Assembly: GCF_000012945.1 (NCBI RefSeq)
Contig: NC_007510.1
Location: 1,240,001 to 1,304,000, forward strand
DNA from: Burkholderia lata
GTDB lineage: Bacteria > Pseudomonadota > Gammaproteobacteria > Burkholderiales > Burkholderiaceae
Direction of reading: 5' to 3'
Length of the DNA stretch: 64,000 nucleotides
Below, one piece after another: positions 48,067-57,083 of this stretch. The position numbers were made by a program, and so were the translations under genes. How positions within the stretch are numbered: position 1 is the stretch's first letter; every line of letters begins with the position of its first letter. The notes beneath the pieces are model-generated. The model had not been told where the DNA came from. It made no database searches and saw nothing but the letters and a program-made list of their open reading frames with translations.

Positions 48067-48076
48067 AATTTTGTAT
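48061..48076. promoter_or_regulatory. Operator palindrome over the toxin-antitoxin promoter
   Basis: ATACAAAATTTTGTAT, a perfect 16-bp palindrome. Its left end overlaps a minus-strand TATAAT (48058-48063), a consensus -10 box just before the toxin gene, so antitoxin binding would block transcription directly. Confidence 0.75.
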
Positions 48077-48571
48077 GGATGGTGCGGGTTGTGAAAGGGG
48101 GCCGCGCAGGGCAGGAGGCGCGTGGGCCGACCGTCACGATAAGGGGGAAGCGCCGGCCGGCGTGCAGGACTGGCCGTTCGGCCGATGGCTGACTCGATCG
48201 TGACGGATGGGCGTGGATGGCGGGTCGGATTGACACCCCGGCAACGCATGCGGGTCGCGTATCCGGCCCCCGATTTCATCCGCCTGCCGGCCGAAAAATG
48301 TCGCGCGGAAACATCATTCGTGATCCTTTCAGACTCGTCCGACGATGCTTTCGAATCCTTGATGCCATAATGCCGAGCGTGCGCAGCCGAAACGGTTGCG
48401 CGCGTTTTTTTGTCCCTCTGCCGCCGCTTGCCGGTTCTCTTTCGTCGCCGTTCGCACTGCCATGTCGTTCCGCACGTTCGCTCTGCCTTCCCGGTCCCGC
48501 CAGGGCCGTTTGCCGGCATCGCCGGCGTCTTTCAGCGGAGCACGCGGCGTGACGTGCGGGCAGGCTGCACG
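48077..48571. other. 495-base gap without a recognisable gene
   Basis: Lies between the toxin-antitoxin promoter and a DMT exporter. It contains a minor -10-like CATAAT near 48366 but no convincing partner box. No conserved coding frame, hairpin with U tract or repeat was noted. Confidence 0.5.
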
Positions 48572-49816
48572 ATGACGCCGCTCGACCGTCTCCTCGATTT
48601 CTTCGCCCGCTTCTCGTTCCGGATCTGCCTCCCGCAAAGCCGCAGCGGCCGCGTGGCGCTGGCGCTCGTCTTCATCTATTTCGTCTGGGGTTCGACCTAC
48701 AGCGGCCTGCATTTCGCGCTGCAGTCGTTCCCACCGCTGCTGCTGTCGGGGCTGCGCAACCTGCTCGGCGGGATCGGCCTGTTCATCTTCGCGCTGCGGC
48801 GCAAGCCCGAATGGCCGACGCTGCTCGAAATCCGCAATGCGGGGATCGTCGGCACGATGCTCGTCGCGCTGTCGTCCGGCACGATCGCGCTCGGGATCAG
48901 TCTGGTCAGCAGCGGCTCGGCCGCGGTGATGGTGGCCACGGTGCCGCTGTTCGCGACCGTGATCGCGGCGGTCGCCGGGCGGCCGGTCACGAAAGGCGAG
49001 TGGTCGGCCGTCGGGCTCGGGATGGTCGGCATCGTCGTGCTGAACTCGGGCGGCGCGGCCGCGCAGAATTCGGCGCTCGGCACGATCTGCGTGCTGGCCG
49101 GCGCCCTGTTCTGGGCCGGCGGTGCGCATCTCGCGACGCGGCTCAAGCTGCCGTCCGACCTGTTTCTGTCGACGTCGCTGCAGATCGGCCTCGGCGGCAT
49201 GATCTCGACGCTCGTTGCGTGGCTGGTCGGCGAGCGCGTCGAGCACCTGATGGTGGGGCCGGTGTTCGCGTTCCTGTACCTGATGGTGTTCTGCACGATG
49301 GCCGCGTACGTCGCGTACGGCTACCTGATCCGCCACACGAGCCCGATCATCGCGAGCAGCTGCATGTATGTGAACCCGATCGTCGCGGTTGCGCTCGGTG
49401 CGCTGCTGCTTGGCGAGCCGGTGACGATGGCGACCGTGGTTGCGACCGTCGCGATCCTTGGCAGCGTCGGGCTGTCGTTCGTGTTCGATCCGGCGCGCCG
49501 GCCCGCGGCGCGCGCGGCCGCCGCCAGCTCTGCGGCCGCGGCCGCCGCGTCGACGGTGGAGGTTGCATCGGCGGCCGAACAGATCGCGGTGCCGGATGCG
49601 GCGCCGATCCTGGCGCCTTCGGCCGTTCCGCTGGCCGTGCCGACGCCGGCTGCCGTGATGGATCCTGCCGCGGTCATCGATCCGGCACCGGCGTTCGCCA
49701 TGCCGCCCAGCGCCGAACCGGAACCGGCGTTCGCGCCGCCGCCCGTCGCTGAACCGGTACCCGCGTTCGCCCCGCCGCCTGCCGCCGAACCGGCAGCGCC
49801 CCGCGCCGACGCGTGA
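48572..49816 (+). CDS. EamA/DMT exporter (YedA-like) with long Pro/Ala tail
   Basis: 414 residues. The first 300 are an ordinary ten-helix EamA transporter (VALALVFIYFVWGSTYSGLH, GSAAVMVATVPLFATVIAAV and MYVNPIVAVALGALLLGEPV). After the last helix comes a roughly 110-residue tail of Ala and Pro, with repeats of the form AEPxPAFAPPP. This tail, likely cytoplasmic and disordered, is not part of the family and looks like sequence that has expanded by repetition. The ATG at 48572 fits the family N-terminus; the frame extending to 48410 does not. Function: exporter of amino acids or metabolites, substrate unknown. Confidence 0.83.
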   Translation: MTPLDRLLDFFARFSFRICLPQSRSGRVALALVFIYFVWGSTYSGLHFALQSFPPLLLSGLRNLLGGIGLFIFALRRKPEWPTLLEIRNAGIVGTMLVALSSGTIALGISLVSSGSAAVMVATVPLFATVIAAVAGRPVTKGEWSAVGLGMVGIVVLNSGGAAAQNSALGTICVLAGALFWAGGAHLATRLKLPSDLFLSTSLQIGLGGMISTLVAWLVGERVEHLMVGPVFAFLYLMVFCTMAAYVAYGYLIRHTSPIIASSCMYVNPIVAVALGALLLGEPVTMATVVATVAILGSVGLSFVFDPARRPAARAAAASSAAAAAASTVEVASAAEQIAVPDAAPILAPSAVPLAVPTPAAVMDPAAVIDPAPAFAMPPSAEPEPAFAPPPVAEPVPAFAPPPAAEPAAPRADA

Positions 49817-49837
49817 CGCCGCCGTGGCCGGTCGCGC

Positions 49838-51037
49838 TCAGTCGCGCCGGCCGCCGCGATGGTGGAACCAGCCGCCGAGCGCGGTGAACACCAGCCCGGT
49901 TGCGCACATCCCGATCCAGCCGAACGCGTGCCATGCGGCGACGCCGGCCGACGAGCCGAGTGCGCCGCCGATGAAATAGCACACCATGTACACCGTGTTG
50001 ACGCGGCTGCGCGCCTCGGGCTTCAGCGCATAGATGCGCGACTGGTTCGAGATCTGCGCGGCCTGCACGCCGACGTCCAGCACGATCACGCCGATCACGA
50101 GCCCGACGAGGCTCGAGCCCGATAGCGCGAAGATCACGAACGACAGCGCGAGCAGCGCGATCGCGAGCGAGATGATCGCGCGCGGGCCGCGCTTGTCCGC
50201 GAAGCGGCCCGCGTACGGCGCCGCGAGCGCGCCTGCCGCACCGACGATCCCGAACAGGCCGGCTGCCTGCGGGCCGAGATGGAACGGCGCGCCGGCGAGC
50301 AGCAGCGTGAGCACGGGCCAGAACGCGCTGAATGCCGCGAACAGCGCGGCACCCGTCAGCGATGCCTCGCGCAGCCCGCGCAATTCGACCGCCAGATGCC
50401 ACATCGAGCCGAGCAGTTTGCCGTACGACAGCGTCGACGTCGGCGAGCTGCGCGGCAGCCGCAGCACGATCACCGCGGCGAGCGCGACGAGCGCCGCAAC
50501 CGACGCGGCGAACACCGCGCGCCAGCCGAAATACTCGGCGACGAAGCCGGCGGCCGTCCGCGCGAGCAGGATGCCGAGCAGCAGGCCGCTCATCACGGTG
50601 CCGACCGCATGCCCGCGTTCGGCCGGCGGCGCGATTTCGGCGGCGAACGGCACGGCCTGTTGCGCGATGGTCGCGAGTACGCCGATCGCGAGACTCGCGA
50701 CGGCGAGCACAGCCAGCGACGGCGCGGTGGCCGCGACGATCAGCGCGACCGACAGGCCGGCGATCTGCATCAGGATCAGACCGCGGCGGTCGAAGCGGTC
50801 GCCGAGCGGCGCGAGCAGGAACATGCCGGCCGCATAGCCGAGCTGCGTCGCGGTCGGCACCGCGCCGATCCACGACGCGCCGTCGGGAAACGCGGAGCGG
50901 AAGCTGTCGAGCAGCGGCTGGTTGTAATAGATGTTCGCGACGGACACGCCCGCGATCGTCGCGAGCAGCAACAGCAGGCTGCGCGAATAGTGGGGCGAGG
51001 CGGCGTCGGTCGGACGGTCGGTGGAGGCGGTGGACAT
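49838..51037 (-). CDS. MFS transporter
   Basis: 399-residue twelve-helix major-facilitator protein. Motif A is evident (GMFLLAPLGDRFDRRGLIL), and a second LFGIVGAAGALAAPYAGRFADKRGPR opens the second half. The closest group is the DHA-type drug/metabolite exporters. It ends beside the DMT exporter gene, convergently with 21 bases between the two stops, and no terminator is visible there. No regulator is adjacent. Start by family length and N-terminal hydrophilic leader. Confidence 0.83.
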   Translation of the reverse strand: MSTASTDRPTDAASPHYSRSLLLLLATIAGVSVANIYYNQPLLDSFRSAFPDGASWIGAVPTATQLGYAAGMFLLAPLGDRFDRRGLILMQIAGLSVALIVAATAPSLAVLAVASLAIGVLATIAQQAVPFAAEIAPPAERGHAVGTVMSGLLLGILLARTAAGFVAEYFGWRAVFAASVAALVALAAVIVLRLPRSSPTSTLSYGKLLGSMWHLAVELRGLREASLTGAALFAAFSAFWPVLTLLLAGAPFHLGPQAAGLFGIVGAAGALAAPYAGRFADKRGPRAIISLAIALLALSFVIFALSGSSLVGLVIGVIVLDVGVQAAQISNQSRIYALKPEARSRVNTVYMVCYFIGGALGSSAGVAAWHAFGWIGMCATGLVFTALGGWFHHRGGRRD

Positions 51038-51230
51038 GGCTGCGCGGACGGAAGTGGGGCGGCGCAGCGCGCGGCGCACGCGTCGGGTGCGCAGGCGGGC
51101 GGGGCGCCGTCGAGGCTGCCGATCATACCGGAGCGACGTGAATCCTGCCGGACGGGGGGCAGAACGGCCAAACAGGCATAACCGGTGTAACCGGCCGGCC
51201 GCCGCCCGTCATCGTGCGTGCTTCATCCCG

Positions 51231-52055
51231 TCAGTCGACCAGCTCACCCGTCGGTTCATAAAACGGATAAGGCCCGGCCCCTTCATCGACATACACGTGA
51301 TGCGACGTCATTCCCGCATCGGGCACATAACGATGGACCGCGAACGCCGGCGGTTCGAGCCGGAACGCGGAGGGCGCATCGGTGCGCAGGTCGAATGCGA
51401 CCTGATGCGCGGGCGACGGCACCGCGGCTGCGAGCGTGCCGCCGAAGCGCGTGAACATCGTGCGATGCACGTGGCCGCACAGCACGCGCTCGACGTTCGG
51501 ATATCCGCGCAGCAGCGCGTCGAGCTTCGCGGACGCGGCGGGCGCAAGGCGCAGCTTGTCCATGTGGCCAATCCCCGCCACGAACGGCGGGTGATGCAGC
51601 GCGACGATCACGGGCCGGTCGCGTGCGGCGTCGAGCTGCGCGGCGAGCCACGCAAGCCGTGCATCGCACAGATCGCCGTAGCTTGCACCCGGTACCTGTG
51701 AGTCGAGCGCCAGCACGCGCACCGCGCCGACGTCGAGCGCGTACTGGACGAATTCGCCGTCCTGCAGCTCGGCGCGATCGGCGAACGCGCGGCGCAGCCC
51801 GGCGCGGTCGTCGTGATTGCCGATCATCAGGTAGTACGGAATCTCGAGCGCCGCGAGTAGCCCGCGCAGGTTGCCGTACTCTTCGTCGTGGCCGAAATCG
51901 GTCAGGTCGCCGGTGACGAGCACGGCGTCGGGGCGCGGCACGAGCGCGTTCAGTTTTTCGATGCAGCGCGTGAGCGCGGCCGCGGTGTCGACGCGCCGGT
52001 ACGCGAGCTGTCCCGGACGCTTGATGTGGAGATCGCTGATTTGAGCAAGCAGCAT
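51231..52055 (-). CDS. GpdQ-like metallophosphodiesterase
   Basis: 274-residue calcineurin-like phosphodiesterase. The metal ligands are D8, H10, D50, N80, H154 or H155, H195 and H197 (ISDLH, TGDL, IGNHDD, HHPP, GHVHR). Their positions and length are the same as those of Enterobacter GpdQ, which hydrolyses glycerophosphodiesters and a broad range of phosphodiesters with two metals. No signal peptide, so cytosolic. GAGGAA precedes the ATG. It is the last gene of the LacI-ABC cluster, starting 85 bases after the ATPase gene stop, so it likely cleaves what the transporter brings in. Confidence 0.88.
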   Translation of the reverse strand: MLLAQISDLHIKRPGQLAYRRVDTAAALTRCIEKLNALVPRPDAVLVTGDLTDFGHDEEYGNLRGLLAALEIPYYLMIGNHDDRAGLRRAFADRAELQDGEFVQYALDVGAVRVLALDSQVPGASYGDLCDARLAWLAAQLDAARDRPVIVALHHPPFVAGIGHMDKLRLAPAASAKLDALLRGYPNVERVLCGHVHRTMFTRFGGTLAAAVPSPAHQVAFDLRTDAPSAFRLEPPAFAVHRYVPDAGMTSHHVYVDEGAGPYPFYEPTGELVD

Positions 52056-52139
52056 CGTCGTTCCTCGGAATTGTCTGATTGTTGTCGCGGCGTCGCGCGC
52101 CGCGGTGGGGTGCTGCATGAATGATGCCGGAATGACGGA

Positions 52140-53171
52140 TTACGCGCCGAGTGCGATCAGGCCTTCCGGCGCGATCGTGAGCCCGACCGCCGTACCGCGT
52201 GCGAGCGCGATGCGACCCGGCACGTCGATCACGAGCGCGTCGGGGGCCGCGTGCTCGATCGTGAGGCGCGTGCGCTCGCCGAGGAACGCGCACGCACTGA
52301 CCGCGCCGCGCAGCGGTGCATGACCGGGATCGGCGAGTTGCGCATCCTCGGGGCGGAAGAACCACTCGTCGGCGGCGTGCGGCGTCGCGATCGCGCCGCC
52401 CGTGGTCACCAGCGTGCCATCGCGCCACTGCCCGGCGAGCCGGTTCAGCGTGCCGATGAACTGCGCGACCGTGCGATTCGCCGGGTGGTAGTAGATGTCG
52501 CGCGGCGTGCCGATCTGCTCGATGCGGCCCGCGCCCATCACGACGATCCGGTCGCCGAGTTCCATCGCTTCGGCCTGGTCGTGCGTCACGTAGACCGTCG
52601 TCACGCCGAGTTCGCGCAGCAGCGTATTCATCTCGCGACGCAGCGTGTCGCGCAGCTTCGCGTCGAGCGCGGTCAGCGGCTCGTCGAGCAGCAGCACGCG
52701 CGGCCGCACCGCCAGCGCGCGGGCCAGCGCGACGCGCTGGCGCTGGCCGCCCGACAGCTGGTCGACCGGCTTGTCCGCATGCGCGTCGAGCCGCATCATC
52801 GCGAGCAGTTCGTCGACGCGCTCGCGCAGCGCGCGCGGCTCGGTCTTGCGGATCTTCAGCCCATAGCCGACGTTGCCGCGCACCGTCAGGTTCGGAAACA
52901 GCGCGTAGTTCTGGAACACCATGCCGACCTGCCGGCGCTCGATCGGCAGCGCGGTCACGTCGTCATTGCCGAACGCGATCGTGCCGCCGGCGTCCGGCGT
53001 GTCGAGGCCCGCGATCAGGCGCAGCGTCGTGGTCTTGCCGCAGCCCGACGGCCCGAGCAGCACGAGCGTTTCGCCCGCACCGATCGACAGGTCGAGCGGT
53101 TCGAGCACGCGGGTGCCGCGGAACGTCTTTGCACCGCGGGTCAGGGTGATGGGGGTGGAATCGAGTTTCAT
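52140..53171 (-). CDS. ABC transporter ATPase (CUT1/POTA-type, TOBE-containing)
   Basis: 343 residues. Walker A GPSGCGKTTT, signature LSGGQRQRVALARAL, Walker B LLLDEPLTALD and switch His in YVTHDQAEAMELGD. The last hundred residues form TOBE domains that often bind small regulators or substrate. It drives the two permeases encoded upstream. The next gene upstream ends 13 bases before the start. Confidence 0.88.
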   Translation of the reverse strand: MKLDSTPITLTRGAKTFRGTRVLEPLDLSIGAGETLVLLGPSGCGKTTTLRLIAGLDTPDAGGTIAFGNDDVTALPIERRQVGMVFQNYALFPNLTVRGNVGYGLKIRKTEPRALRERVDELLAMMRLDAHADKPVDQLSGGQRQRVALARALAVRPRVLLLDEPLTALDAKLRDTLRREMNTLLRELGVTTVYVTHDQAEAMELGDRIVVMGAGRIEQIGTPRDIYYHPANRTVAQFIGTLNRLAGQWRDGTLVTTGGAIATPHAADEWFFRPEDAQLADPGHAPLRGAVSACAFLGERTRLTIEHAAPDALVIDVPGRIALARGTAVGLTIAPEGLIALGA

Positions 53172-53184
53172 GTCTGCGAGATAT

Positions 53185-54081
53185 TCAGCGCGGGCGCTTC
53201 TTGAGCGCGCGCGTGCCGGACGGATCGACGCCGAGCCACTGCATCGCGACGAGCAGCGGCAGCGTCATCAGCAGGAACAGGATCGTGTACGCGCTGCCGA
53301 CTTCGAGGCGCAGCGACGCATACGTATCGGCCAGCCCGACGGGCAGCGTCTTGGTGTCGGGCGTATGCAGCATCCACGTGAGGTTGAATTCGCCGATCGA
53401 CAGCGTGAGCACCGCGAGCGCACCCGCGACGATGCCGGGGCGAAGGTTCGGCAGCACGATCGTGACGAAGCGCGTGACGAACGATGCGCCGAGGCTGGCC
53501 GCGCCTTCCTCGAGCGTGCGCAGGTCGGCACCGGCCGCGACGGCCGCGACCGCGCGCACCATGAACGGCAGCGTGAACACGACGTGGCCGACGACGATGA
53601 ACCACAGGCTCATCCGGAACGCGGTGAAGCCGCCGTAGACGACCAGCAGCGCGAGTGCCGACGCGAGGCCGGGCAGTGCGACCGGCAGCACCAGTGCCTC
53701 TTCGATCGCACGCGCGACACGGCTCTTGCTGCGCGCAAGCGCATAGCCGGCCGGCACGCCGACGACGAGCACGATCGCGAGCGTCGCGAACGCGACGTAC
53801 AGCGACAGCGCGACCGAGCCGTGATACTGCTGCCACACCTGTTCGAGCCAGCGCAGCGTGAGGCCGCTCGACAGGCCGCGGAAGTAGTTGACGGTGAGGC
53901 CCGCGAGCACCGACATCACGACGGGCACGATCAGGAACGCACACAGCAGCAGCGTGACGCCCCATTGCAGCGCGGCGATCGCGCGCGCGCCGGTGACGCG
54001 CGGCGCGCGGCGGGCGACGCCGTTCGCCTGCGCGGGAGCGGGGGCCGGCGACGGCGCGGAAGAGCCGGAAAGCGATTGCAT
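53185..54081 (-). CDS. ABC transporter permease (PotC/PhnV-type)
   Basis: 298-residue six-helix permease of the polyamine/phosphonate/iron class. A proline/alanine-rich cytoplasmic N-terminus precedes helix 1, and an EAA loop is near residues 190-210 (LRTLEEGAASLGASFVTRF). It pairs with the permease encoded just upstream, ten bases apart, to form the channel of the importer. Confidence 0.85.
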   Translation of the reverse strand: MQSLSGSSAPSPAPAPAQANGVARRAPRVTGARAIAALQWGVTLLLCAFLIVPVVMSVLAGLTVNYFRGLSSGLTLRWLEQVWQQYHGSVALSLYVAFATLAIVLVVGVPAGYALARSKSRVARAIEEALVLPVALPGLASALALLVVYGGFTAFRMSLWFIVVGHVVFTLPFMVRAVAAVAAGADLRTLEEGAASLGASFVTRFVTIVLPNLRPGIVAGALAVLTLSIGEFNLTWMLHTPDTKTLPVGLADTYASLRLEVGSAYTILFLLMTLPLLVAMQWLGVDPSGTRALKKRPR

Positions 54082-54091
54082 GCAGGAATCC

Positions 54092-54916
54092 TCAGGCCGC
54101 GGCGGCGGCGGTGTGGCCGGTGAAGCGGCGCGCGAGCGCGAGCACGGCCCAGGTGACGATGCCGAGCACGATCGACAGGCCGGCCGCCGTCGCGATGTTC
54201 GCGTTCAGCGTGAACTCGGTATAGATCGTCATCGGCAGCACGTTCAGGTCGGTGGCGAGCGTGAACGCTGTGCCGAACGCGCCCATCGCGGTTGCGAAGC
54301 AGATCGCGCCGGCCGCGATCAGGCCCGGCGCGAGCGCGGGCAGTACGATGTCGACGAAGATGCGCCACGGCGATGCGCCGAGCGAACGCGCGGCTTCCTC
54401 GAGCGACGCGTCGAGCTTCGACGCCGCGGCGATCACGGTGACGATCACGCGCGGGATCGAGAAGTACAGGTAGCCGATGAACAGCCCCGCGACCGAGTAC
54501 GCGAATACCCACTTGTCGCCGGTGAGCTTCGCGGACAGCATGCCGATCAGCCCCTGCCGGCCGGCAAGCATGATCACCATGAAGCCGACGACGACGCCGG
54601 GGAACGCGAGCGGGAACGTGAGCAGCGCGAGCAGCACGCGCTTGCCCGCGAATTCGCGGCGTGCGAGCAGGAGGCCCGAGATCGTCGACAGCACGAGTGT
54701 CGCGAGCGTGACGCCCGCGGACAGCGCGACGGTCTCGCCCAGGCTCCTCATGTAGCGCGCATTGCCGAGCAGCGCCGCGTAGTGCGAGAAGAACGCGCCG
54801 TCGGCGGACACCTGCACGAGCGCCGCCATCGGCAGCAGCCAGAACGCGGCGAACACCGCAAGCGCCGGCGCGACGAGCGCGACGCGCCAGCGCAGCGGGA
54901 AAGTCAGGTCGAGCAT
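54092..54916 (-). CDS. ABC transporter permease (PotB/PhnU-type)
   Basis: 274-residue six-helix permease that begins MLDLTFPLRWRVALVAPALA. An EAA loop is visible (SLEEAARSLGASPWRIFVDI). The start is 17 bases after the binding-protein stop, giving the order binding protein, permease, permease, ATPase, phosphodiesterase. Confidence 0.85.
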   Translation of the reverse strand: MLDLTFPLRWRVALVAPALAVFAAFWLLPMAALVQVSADGAFFSHYAALLGNARYMRSLGETVALSAGVTLATLVLSTISGLLLARREFAGKRVLLALLTFPLAFPGVVVGFMVIMLAGRQGLIGMLSAKLTGDKWVFAYSVAGLFIGYLYFSIPRVIVTVIAAASKLDASLEEAARSLGASPWRIFVDIVLPALAPGLIAAGAICFATAMGAFGTAFTLATDLNVLPMTIYTEFTLNANIATAAGLSIVLGIVTWAVLALARRFTGHTAAAAA

Positions 54917-54933
54917 CGATGGCGTCCGGCTGC

Positions 54934-55962
54934 TTACTGCATCACCTGCAGGTATTGCTGGCCGAATGCCTGCTGGCCGGCCGCCATCTTGCCGAAGTCG
55001 ACCGATTTCGCGCGGGCATATTCGCTCGCCGGCAGGAACTTCGATGCGATGTCGGCGCTGAGCGTCTGCGCGCGCACCGGTCGCAGGTACGCATTGGCCC
55101 ACAACTTCTGGCCTTCGTCCGACAGCACGAAGTCGAGCACCTTCTTGCCGTTCGCGTCGTGCGGCGCGCCCTTCACGAGACTCATCACGTACGGCACCGC
55201 GATCGTGCCTTCCTTCGGAATCACGAACTCGACGTTCGCGCTGTCCTTGTACTTCGCGCGATACGCGTCGAAGTCGTAGTCGAGCAGGATCGGAATCTCG
55301 CCCGACAGCACGCGCGCATACGCGGTCTGCTTCGGCACGATCGGCGCGTTCGCCTTCAGCTTCCTGAACCAGTCGAGCGCCGGCTTGAAGTTGTCGAGAC
55401 TGCCGCCAAGTGCCTGGTTCACGGCGACCGCGCCCGCATAGCCGACGAACGCACTCGATGGATCGAGATAGCCGACCATGCCCTTGTATTCCGGCTTCAG
55501 CAGATCGGCCCACGAGCGCGGCACCGGCTTGCCGTCGAGCGCGTCCTTGTTCACGAAGAAGCCGAGCGTGCCCGAGTGGATCGCAAACCAGTAGCCCTGC
55601 GGGTCCTTCAGGTTCGCGGGGATGTCGTTCCAGTGCGCGGGCTTGTACGGCGCGATCACACCCTTGTCCTTCGCCTGGAACGCCGACGACACGCCGAGGT
55701 AGACGACGTCGGCGACCGGGCTCTTCTGCTCGGCGATCAACTGCGCGATCGACTGGCCCGAGTTCTTGTTGTCGAACGGCACGCGGATGCCGGTCTTCTG
55801 CTTGATCGCCGCAATCTGCGCGGCCCAGTCGGCCCATTCGGGCGGGCAGTTGTAGCAGATCGCCGTTTCGTCGGCGTGGGCGGCGGGCGCGCCGGCGATG
55901 AGCGCGGCGCAGGCTACGGGAGCTGCAAGCACGCGCAGCAGCGAGGTCAGGCGAAAGGACAC
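54934..55962 (-). CDS. ABC transporter periplasmic binding protein (family 1)
   Basis: 342 residues with a signal peptide (cleavage near APAAHA). The protein is of the iron/phosphonate/polyamine-type binding family: TAICYNCPPEWADWAAQ opens the mature protein and SGQSIAQLIAEQKSPVADVV and YKGMVGYLDPSSAFVGYAGA follow. The ligand is not evident. From the neighbours I infer an organophosphate such as a glycerophosphodiester. The start is a GTG at 55962 with GGAG eight bases upstream; no ATG is available. A CA-rich leader precedes it. Confidence 0.83.
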   Translation of the reverse strand: MSFRLTSLLRVLAAPVACAALIAGAPAAHADETAICYNCPPEWADWAAQIAAIKQKTGIRVPFDNKNSGQSIAQLIAEQKSPVADVVYLGVSSAFQAKDKGVIAPYKPAHWNDIPANLKDPQGYWFAIHSGTLGFFVNKDALDGKPVPRSWADLLKPEYKGMVGYLDPSSAFVGYAGAVAVNQALGGSLDNFKPALDWFRKLKANAPIVPKQTAYARVLSGEIPILLDYDFDAYRAKYKDSANVEFVIPKEGTIAVPYVMSLVKGAPHDANGKKVLDFVLSDEGQKLWANAYLRPVRAQTLSADIASKFLPASEYARAKSVDFGKMAAGQQAFGQQYLQVMQ

Positions 55963-55993
55963 GGTGGGTCTCCGGGCGAGTGTGAGGCGCTGG

Positions 55994-56030
55994 GGTGGTG
56001 TGGTTGTGTGCTTGTGTACGTGTGTGGCGG
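55994..56030 (-). promoter_or_regulatory. CA-rich leader before the binding-protein gene
   Basis: Minus strand is almost wholly C and A (CACACACGTACACAAGCACA and CAACCACACC). It lies in the 80-base gap between the LacI and binding-protein genes. Such segments are unstructured and are what GcvB-type small RNAs pair with in messages of periplasmic binding proteins. No such RNA is known here. Confidence 0.35.
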
Positions 56031-56042
56031 CGCGGCGCGCGT

Positions 56043-57068
56043 TCAAGCCTTGCGCAATTGCAGGTCGGTGGCCGGCGGGGCGACCGTCGCACCGTCGCGC
56101 ACCACGTGCGGCAGGATCAGCGACGTGCGTTCGATCGCTGCGCCGCCGATGCATTCGACGAGACGCTGCCATGCGTGGCGGCCGATGTCGCGGTTCGGCG
56201 TCGCGACGCTCGCGAGCGGCGGCGCGAGCAGTTCGCCGATCGCGATTCCGTCGAAGCCGAGCACCGACAGGTCGTCCGGGATCGAGAAACCCGCGCGGCG
56301 CAGGCCGCGCATCACGACCATCGCGAGCAGGTCGTTGCTGCAGAAGAGGGCGGTCGGGCGCGTCGCGTGCGCGGTGAGATGCGCGAGCACCGCGTCGGGC
56401 AACTCGGGCGCGTTGAAGTCGACTTCGACCGGCGGCAGCGTCGCGACGCCGCTTTCCTCGAGGGCCTGCGCATAGCCGAGATGACGCTGGCGCGCACGAT
56501 CCGACGCGGCGAGCGAGCCGGCCAGCATCAGCACGCGGCGGTGGCCACGCGCGGTCAGCAAGCGCACGCCGTCGTACGCGGCGCTGCGGTTGTCGACCGA
56601 TACCGACGGGCGGCGCTGCGTGTCGTTGTGCATCAGCACGTAGTGCGGGCCGTCGTGGTCGAGCATGTCGAGCAGCGGGTGCGTGTCCGCATCGGCGACG
56701 GTGAGGATCAGCCCTTCGACGCGCTGCTCGCGCAGCGTCTCGATCGCGTGACGCTCGCGCGCCGCGTCGTATTCGGTCGTCATCAGGATCAGCTTGAAGC
56801 CGGCCGCGGTCGCGAGTTCGTCGATGCCTTGCAGGCAGTCGGCGAACACGGGGTTCGACAACGTCGGCACGACGACGCCGACGAGGCGGGTGCGCTCGCC
56901 GCGCAATTGCCGGCCGAGCGGGCTCGGGCGAAATTGCAGCGTGTCGATCGCGGTGCGGATCGTTTGCAGCGTGGCGGGGCTGACGGTATGCGGGGCGTTG
57001 ATCGCACGCGAGACAGTGGCGATCGAGAAGCCCGCGAGGGCAGCGACGTCCTTGATGGTCGAGGTCAT
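56043..57068 (-). CDS. LacI-family transcriptional repressor
   Basis: 341 residues: N-terminal helix-turn-helix (TIKDVAALAGFSIATVSRAIN) with hinge helix, and a periplasmic-binding-protein-like effector domain (RTRLVGVVVPTLSNPVFADC, DDLSVLGFDGIAIGELLAPP). It precedes the ABC operon on the same strand, 80 bases away, and has two AAACGTTT operators in its own promoter, so autoregulation is likely. The inducer is likely the transported compound or its product. Start at 57068 begins the HTH directly; the longer frame to 57347 is not family-like. Confidence 0.88.
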   Translation of the reverse strand: MTSTIKDVAALAGFSIATVSRAINAPHTVSPATLQTIRTAIDTLQFRPSPLGRQLRGERTRLVGVVVPTLSNPVFADCLQGIDELATAAGFKLILMTTEYDAARERHAIETLREQRVEGLILTVADADTHPLLDMLDHDGPHYVLMHNDTQRRPSVSVDNRSAAYDGVRLLTARGHRRVLMLAGSLAASDRARQRHLGYAQALEESGVATLPPVEVDFNAPELPDAVLAHLTAHATRPTALFCSNDLLAMVVMRGLRRAGFSIPDDLSVLGFDGIAIGELLAPPLASVATPNRDIGRHAWQRLVECIGGAAIERTSLILPHVVRDGATVAPPATDLQLRKA

Positions 57069-57083
57069 GAAATCTTGCGATGT

